A DNA stretch of 64,000 bases. Source: Calamus simplicifolius (taxonomy: Eukaryota; Streptophyta; Magnoliopsida; Arecales; Arecaceae). This document shows, one piece after another, positions 58,450 through 64,000 of the stretch. A program made the position numbers and the translations under genes. Location of the stretch: assembly GCA_900491605.1 (NCBI GenBank), contig UESW01003900.1, positions 2,652,718 through 2,716,717 on the forward strand. Reading direction: 5' to 3'. Every line of letters starts with the position of its first letter. The stretch's first letter is position 1. Under the pieces are notes generated by a model. The model was not told the origin of the DNA, did no database searches, and saw nothing but the letters and a program-made list of their open reading frames with translations.

Positions 58450-58830
58450 AATGTATACCCGGCGATGATGGGAGGCTTTCCTTGGGAGTTAGGGCAGAGA
58501 AGGAACTCAGCACCTGGCGACGATGCGAAGCTTTCCTTGGGAGTTAGGGTGAAACTCGAGAGTTAGAGGGCAGAGGCAGAACTCGGCACCCGGCGACCGG
58601 CGACGATGCAAGGCTTCCCTCTGGAGTCAGGGCAGAGGCAGAATTCGGTTAGGGCAGAGGTGCAGGAGTTAGGGCAGAGGCTTCGAGAGAGAGGAGAGGC
58701 GTATTCGTTGGAGGGCTGGAGCGAGCTAGCTAGGGCTGAAGCGAAGGAGAAAGCGGAGAGGGCGAAGGAGAAAGCGGAGAGGGGAGAGAACTGCTCGGCG
58801 AAGAAAAAAATCGAGTGACGGAAATGGGTT
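58450..58830 (-). other. Leader-like, pyrimidine-rich block of the captured gene
   Basis: On the minus strand the block is rich in CTCTCCGCTTTCTCCTTCGC-type sequence and in CTCTGCCCTAACTCC repeats, like a plant 5' untranslated region. It lies upstream of the bZIP-like exon. The plus ORF 58606-58818 across it is a purine-rich shadow. Confidence 0.4.
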
Positions 58831-59845
58831 TTAGCCTGTTTGCCTTCCCTTCCGTCGGGTTTGATTAGATCAAGCGGAGCGACGGAAATAGGATTCGGCT
58901 ATATCAAGAAAAAAAATCACTTTTCCCTACGTATTTAATGAAAATCATAGGGAAAGGATACATTTTCCTATGATTTTCACTAAATTCGTGGGGAAAGATA
59001 TCATCTATAAAAAAAATATTTTTTAAGGAACTTTCCCTACGATTTCTAATAAATCGTAGGGAAAAGCTAAAATTAAAAAAAATTAGCGGCTACTTTTGCC
59101 TCCAAAAAATTTAAAGAAAATTAAAAAAATAGCCTTTCCCTATGATTTTTAAAAATCATAGGGAAAGACTTTTTCTTTTTCAACAAATATTTTTATCAAA
59201 ATTACCTAGCAAATATTTAGATTCCAAACCTTTCCCTACGGTTTTCACCGAAATCGCAGAGAAAAGCTACCTTTATCTATGATTTTCACTAAAATCGTAG
59301 GAAAAACCTTTCCCTACGAGTATTTGAAAATCGTAGGGAAAGGCTACTTTACAAGGAAAAAGATAACCTTTCCTTACGATTTTTTAGAAATCATAGGGAA
59401 AGGTTTTAATTCTATTTTTTTTTCCTTGTAGCTTTTGCTTTCAAATCTTCTTAAAATCATTTCTTACTATATAAAAAAATAAAAATAAAAAATAATAATA
59501 TTTGATTCAAATATTTTTGTTATCAAAATTATAAAAAATAAAAAAAATGATGATAATCAATGATATTTTTTCTTATAAATTTTAAAAATAAAAAAATTAT
59601 ATTTTTTTAAAGAAATGATAATCATCCCAAACTACAGTCTTAGATGGATGTTTCATATTCTAACCACATGGACGGCAAGGATGCTTTTACTAGACGGCGG
59701 TAATAATAAGCATGCTTTGCCATTTTTATTTTGTTAGCCACTCAGATAATTACGGGAACATCACTGTAAGAAAAAAAATAATTGCATATAGAATATAGCC
59801 TAACTGGACCCATCCAGATCAATTTTAATAGCAGCATGATCAAAA

Positions 59846-60530
59846 TCGGATCTGAGACCCCATGAGGCTGGATGCCGAGGTTTTGCACCATCGGGCCTCG
59901 GAAGCTGGGATTTTGGATGGAGTATTATGGGATGGGAGGGGCATCCAAGGGCCGGAACAAAGGGGCAAGGCCGAAATCAACTGAGGCGGCGGTATCACGA
60001 TGGTCGGGTTTGATTTAAGTTGGGGTTAGGATTAGTATTCGAAGGTTGATTAGGGTTAGGGTTTTTGGCGATAACGGAAGAAGGAAGAGTGGAGGAAGGA
60101 GAGGGAAGAGAGGAAGGATCTTGGGAGACCAATTGGAGGCTTTCGAGCGTTGTGGCTTTGGCAAGGCCTTGGACTAAGTCCTTCACTGAGACCTCACGAG
60201 GCTGGATGCCGGGGTTTTGCACCATCGGGCCTTGGAAGCTGGGATTTGTGATGGAGTACTGAGGGATGGGAGGGGCACCCAAGGGCCAGAACAAAGGGGC
60301 GAAGATCGGAATCGACTGCGGTGGCGATGTCACGACAGTCGGGTTTGGATTGAAGTTGGAGTTATGATTAGTATTCAGAGGTGGATTGGTGTTAGGGTTT
60401 TCAGCGATGGTGGAAGGAAGAGTGGAGGAAGGAGGGGAAGAGAGGAGGATCTTGGGAGACCAATTGGGGGCTTTTGGGCATTGTGGTTTTGGCGAGGCCC
60501 TGGCCTAAGTCCTTCACCAGGAAAGGATCA
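59846..60530 (-). repeat. Tandemly duplicated (about 340 bp) proline/glutamine-rich coding-like segment
   Basis: Unit 1 starts near 59848 and unit 2 near 60188, both reading GAGGCTGGATGCCG(A/G)GGTTTTG. Each continues through GGGATGGGAGGGGCA, GGGTTAGGGTTTT or similar, and GATCTTGGGAGACCAATTGG. Unit 2 on the minus strand encodes FAPLFWPLGAPPIPQYSITN and MVQNPGIQPREVSVKDLVQG, a plausible exon of a gene I cannot name. It may be a second captured fragment. Confidence 0.7.
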
Positions 60531-60890
60531 GGTAAGCTCCGGATTGGGAGCTCACGGACGAAGGGAGGCTAAATGAGGAAAGTTGAGAAGAATCGAAAAG
60601 GACCATCAGGGGGTAGGAAAAGTCTTTGTACAACGGAATCCGATGCGAGCAAGTGTGCCACGGCCCATTGGAATGCGACACCCTCCGCATGCATGCTCGC
60701 ACGAATTCTGGTGCACAAAGCATGCATAGGGCATGCGCATTGGCCACACGTCAGTGCGAGCATGCGTACCATGGCCCATCGGGTCGCGGCGCCCTTCCAT
60801 GCGCGCTCGCAATGCGCACTTTGTGCACCGAAGTCCGATGCATAAAGACTTTTCCTAGGGGGTAAGGTTTAAGAAGCTTTTCCTCCGGAC
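60531..60890. other. CACTA interior, GC-moderate, unrecognised
   Basis: Overlapping ORFs on both strands (60514-60865), with repeated GCATGC and CCATGGCCCATCGG-like words. No family is recognised. CGCACGAATTCTGGTGCACA and CTTTGTGCACCGAAGTCCG look like partial internal repeats. Confidence 0.35.
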
Positions 60891-61762
60891 CTTTGTCTAC
60901 GATTTTTATGAATGTCGTAGGCAAATGAAATCTTTGCCTACGATTTTTAGTTTATCATAGGTAATGGTTTGGACCTTTCCCACGAAAATCGTAGGGAAAA
61001 GTTTTAGAATGAAAAAAAATTATTAAATGGAAAGATCTATAGCCTTTCCCCACGATTTTTTCAAAAATCGTAGGTAAAGATAATCGTAGGGAAATGCTCT
61101 AGACCTTTACCTAACGAAAATCGTAGGGACAGGTTTAGAATGAAAAAAAAATTCCAGGGAAAGATCTACAGCCTTTTCCTACGATTTTCATAAAAATCGT
61201 AGGGACAGTGTTTCGATCATTCCTATGAGTTTCATGAAAATCATAGGGAAAGGTTTAGAATGAAAAAAAAATTCAGAGAAAGGCTCTGGACCTTTTCCTA
61301 TCATTTTGTAGGGAAATGTTTAGAATTAAAAAAAATTAGGGAAAGGTCTACGGCCTTTCCCTACGATTGAAAATCGTAGGAAAAGACTTTTTCAGAAAAA
61401 ATTTGCTGGGTAATTTTGCCTCCAAAAATTTGTTGATAAAAAAAAGGTCTTTCTCTATGATTTTTGAAAACGTAGGGAAAGCTCTAGATTCTTTCCCTAC
61501 GATTTTCACAAAAATCATAGGGAAAGACATTTTTCAGAAAAATTTTGACGGATTATTTTGCCTTCAAAATTTGTTAATCTATCCTATGATTTTCACTAAA
61601 ATCGTAGGCAAATATTTTTCCCTTTTCCATAAAGGTTTTTGCCTTTTTCTATGAAATCTTTGCCTATGATTTTTAAAAATTGTAAGGAAAGATAACTTTT
61701 GCCTACGATTTTAAATTCATAGGTGCAAAAATTATAGGCAAAAATTATTTTTCTTATAATGT

Positions 61763-61765
61763 ATG
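61763..61765 (+). repeat. CACTA target-site duplication, right (TAT)
   Basis: Partner of TAC at 54290-54292. Confidence 0.65.
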
Positions 61766-62902
61766 AGTTAACATATTGTTCGCGTATATTGCATATACAG
61801 TGACTCAATGAACTTTATTATGCATCATATGCTTGTTGACATATATAAATAATCAATTCGTATGATCAATCAGGGAGAGAGAACGGTGCAGCAAGTCATT
61901 TCCTTCGGTTTTAGCAAGCAAACGGTAAGAAGCCGGTTTAAGTGAGCGGCCAACACCAAAGGAGTTTGCATCTCGATCGTACAGATCCATGTTCTCTCTG
62001 ACCCACTTGTCCACTCTGACCCACTTGTCCAAGAAAGCTGCACCATCACACTATTTCGAACTGAAAAGAAAAAATAAAAAATATTCTCGGACGCAAGATA
62101 AATCTCCATGTAGGGTTCCAGCCAGCTGCTGTTACTGTTAAATCATTTTGGATGGGCATTAGATGCACTTATATATGGGCTCAGGAACAGCATTAGACAG
62201 TGTCTTTTTGGCAAGTATCAAAAGAAACCAGAAAAATATGAGGATCGCAATGGAGCGGATCAAATCGGGGACCTCGATTCTTTTCTTTGTCTCTATCACC
62301 ATCAAGAAAAATAATCTTTATTCTTACTCCATCTTTCTGAATAAAATAAGATGATAAATCTCTATCTCCATCTCAAATTCTTTTTATTCTCGTACCTATT
62401 TTATCCTTTTCGTCCCCATCTTGCTCCATTTACAATAATAACATATATAAATTTTAAGTAAAAATTATGAAAAATTTTTACTACGTATACTGATAAATTT
62501 AATATTTATCTTTTAAAGTTATGTATTATTAAAATAATTAAAATTTTAAATTAAACTAAAAGGCTAAATAATATCTAAATATATAAGGATATTGTAGTAC
62601 GTAAGTATGGGATAAATGACATGGGATGGGCCATAATAGAGATAATTTCTATCTCCACCCCATCCTTGCGAGCAAGATAAAAATTTTTTTTTATTTTTAT
62701 TTTTTACAAAATATAAAATATTCATTCTATTGAAGTTGTCATCTTTTTAGGTAATGCGATATTTATTGTTGCATGTGCCTCGCTAGCTGTCTTCTTCAAA
62801 TGCAAGTATAAATATGTTATATGTGCTCTAAAATCTATGATCCAATTGCCCTTATGGTACCATCATGTTCACCACGTGCCGTTCAAATCAAGAGATTAAG
62901 AT
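61766..62902. other. Copy B single-copy-like segment, no gene
   Basis: Matches 49140-50265 of copy A. It has a local 18-base duplication CTCTGACCCACTTGTCCA (61993-62030) that copy A lacks. ORFs here and in copy A are near-identical in sequence but have no recognised domain. Confidence 0.5.
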
Positions 62903-62904
62903 GA

Positions 62905-62946
<42 letters not shown>
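62903..62946. repeat. (TA)n microsatellite
   Basis: About 21 TA units. The copy A equivalent at about 50273-50282 has only about five. Confidence 0.95.
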
Positions 62947-62949
<3 letters not shown>

Positions 62950-63111
62950 GCATCCAAGTGTAGCCAAATCTAAAATTTGATCATTTTTTCTATGCTTAAA
63001 TATATAAGATTTTAAAGTTTTTTTAATTATTTTTTTTAAAATTTATAAATTATATATGAATCAATGAGATGATTGAATTCAAATTTGAATATATTTGAAT
63101 GTAATACATAA

Positions 63112-63114
<3 letters not shown>

Positions 63115-63178
<64 letters not shown>
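63115..63178. repeat. (TA)n microsatellite at the LTR boundary, copy B
   Basis: About 31 TA units directly before the LTR start, against about 12 in copy A (50450-50472). Confidence 0.95.
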
Positions 63179-63184
<6 letters not shown>

Positions 63185-64000
63185 GGCCAATAAGTTTCAT
63201 GGGCAACAGTAATCTCATCAGGGTTAGATCAGTCATTTCTGGAGTTGGTCCCTGAAAGATAGCTCCTTGGCCTTGCAAAAATACCCCCTCGGCCTTGGCC
63301 ATAAATATGCTCGGCCCCCTCAGCCTCGGCCTCGGCCATGAATAGTGCTCAGCCCCCTCAATCTCGACCTTGGCCATGAGCACTGCTCCGCCATGAACAG
63401 TGCTTGGACCCTTAGACTCGGCCTCGGCCATGAACAGTGCTCGCCCATGAACAGTAGCCCCCTCAGCCTCGACCTCGTCCATGAAGAGTGCTCGGCCCCC
63501 TCAGCCTCGGCCTCGGTCATGAATATATAGTACTCGGCCATGAATAGTGCTCGGCCCCCTCAGCCTCGGCCTCGGTTATAAACAGTGCTCGGCCCCCTCA
63601 GCCTTGGCCATGGCCATGAACAGTACTCAGCCCCCTCAGCCTCGGCCTCGGCCATGAACAGTGCTCGACCCCCTCAGCCTCAGCCTCGGTCATGAACATT
63701 GCTTGGCCCCCTCAGCCTCGGCCTTGGCCATGAAGAGTGCTCGGCCCCCTCAGCCTTGGCCTCGGCTATGAACAGTGCTCGGCCTCCTCAGCCTCGGCCT
63801 CGGCCATGAACATTACTCGGCCATGAACAGTGCTTGGCCCCCTTAGCCTCGGCCTCGGCCATGAAGAGTGCTCAGCCCCCTCAGCCTCGACCTCGGCCAT
63901 GAACAGTGCTCGGCCCCCTCAGCCTCGGCCTCGGCCATGAACAGTGCTCGGCCATGCAAGTGTTCACCCATGGCCTTCTATGGAGCTCATCCAAGGGCAT
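63179..64000 (+). mobile_element. Solo LTR copy B (cut by the window end)
   Basis: TGATGGGGCCAATAAGTTTC begins the second copy of the LTR seen at 50473-51717. Only the part to the end of the minisatellite is in the window. Confidence 0.6.
63281..63960. repeat. 38-bp GC-rich minisatellite (copy B)
   Basis: Same unit as 50531-50960 (GCTCGGCCCCCTCAGCCTCG...CCATGAACAGT) with about 16-17 units, so clearly longer than in copy A. The ORFs reading through it are repeat products. Confidence 0.9.

Larger units (their letters stand above)
58900..61745. repeat. CACTA right subterminal repeat region
   Basis: Dozens of CTTTCCCTACGATTTT and AAAATCGTAGGGAAAG motifs occur, many as near-perfect dyads such as TTTCCCTACGATTT...AAATCGTAGGGAAA (for example 59034-59070 and 61494-61526). 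The array is interrupted at 59600-60890 by non-repeat, captured-looking DNA. Confidence 0.88.
54293..61762 (+). mobile_element. Non-autonomous CACTA (En/Spm) element with captured gene fragments
   Basis: The left end is CATTACAAAAAAAATGACTT. The right end read inward is CATTATAAGAAAAATAATTT. Both are variants of the CACTA terminus (CACTACAAGAAAAAT). Subterminal regions of about 1.0 kb (left) and 2.9 kb (right) are packed with CCCTACGATTTT and its complement. Comparison with copy A of the segmental duplication defines the insertion to the base. No transposase domain is seen in its 7470 bases. The middle holds a bZIP-like exon (minus), a pyrimidine-rich leader-like block, tandem repeats and a duplicated proline/glutamine-rich segment. 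Confidence 0.88.
53837..64000 (+). repeat. Segmental duplication, copy B (interrupted, continues past the window)
   Basis: 53837-54292 matches 48673-49136, and 61763-64000 matches 49137 to about 51010. The two parts are separated by the CACTA element. The final bases (GGAGCTCATCCAAGGGCAT) match 50995-51010, so the homology continues beyond the window. Confidence 0.9.

Noticed and set aside
60514..60865. Overlapping ORFs on both strands in the CACTA right arm
   Set aside because: Open in several frames at once, no recognisable domain, and the stretch contains internal repeats.
54305..61745. Regularly spaced repeats that could be mistaken for a CRISPR-like array
   Set aside because: Spacing is irregular, repeats alternate in orientation, and they lie inside CACTA termini in a plant nuclear sequence.

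Overview
This is a nuclear plant sequence. It has spliced genes with GT/AG introns, a Ty1/copia element primed by initiator tRNA-Met, plant-only families (hybrid proline-rich proteins, FAR1/MULE transposase, plant mobile domain) and long AT-rich intergenic DNA. The gene style and repeats suggest a monocot, perhaps a palm; that last step is a guess. Most of the window is transposable-element DNA in which younger insertions sit beside or inside older ones. Only one host gene, at 35.6 kb, reads as fully intact.

Layout. 1-3.0 kb: probable 5' part of a CACTA (En/Spm) element on the minus strand, with the start of its transposase running off the left edge, a poly-C minisatellite and a degenerate terminus with subterminal repeats. 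3.0-8.8 kb: TE debris, including a long imperfect inverted repeat (3.95-4.93 kb), an LTR remnant (5.28-6.11 kb) and an L1-type LINE 3' end (7.6-8.4 kb). 8.845-17.692 kb: a Ty1/copia element on the minus strand with two 1.8-1.9 kb LTRs, PBS, PPT and decayed gag-pol. 17.9-24.2 kb: a four-exon gene for the mitochondrial complex I subunit NDUFB8 with lesions in exons 1 and 3 and a 5.6 kb intron holding an RTE LINE tail. 27.192-33.134 kb: a complete Mutator-like element with about 50 bp inverted repeats and a perfect 9-bp target duplication. It carries a FAR1/MULE/OTU transposase pseudogene on plus and a plant-mobile-domain pseudogene on minus.

35.6-53.8 kb holds three eight-cysteine hybrid proline-rich protein (DC2.15-like) loci: one intact (35.6 kb, plus), one with two frameshifts (41.0-41.5 kb, minus) and one truncated, frameshifted remnant (53.6-53.8 kb, minus). 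Between the last two lie AT-rich DNA, MITE-like repeats, a solo LTR and a 1.53 kb LTR element (51.924-53.453 kb). That element has no recognisable gag-pol; it seems to carry a host-derived double-stranded-RNA-binding-motif fragment.

The right end is a segmental duplication. Copy A begins at 48.67 kb and copy B at 53.84 kb, and copy B runs off the window. Both copies contain the same LTR with a 38-bp GC-rich minisatellite. Copy B was later split by a 7.47 kb non-autonomous CACTA element (54.293-61.762 kb) that carries a bZIP-like gene fragment and other captured-looking sequence. Copy A serves as the empty-site reference for that insertion.

No CRISPR, prokaryotic operon, tRNA or rRNA gene was seen. 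Family assignments come from recognising protein motifs by eye; no database search was run.
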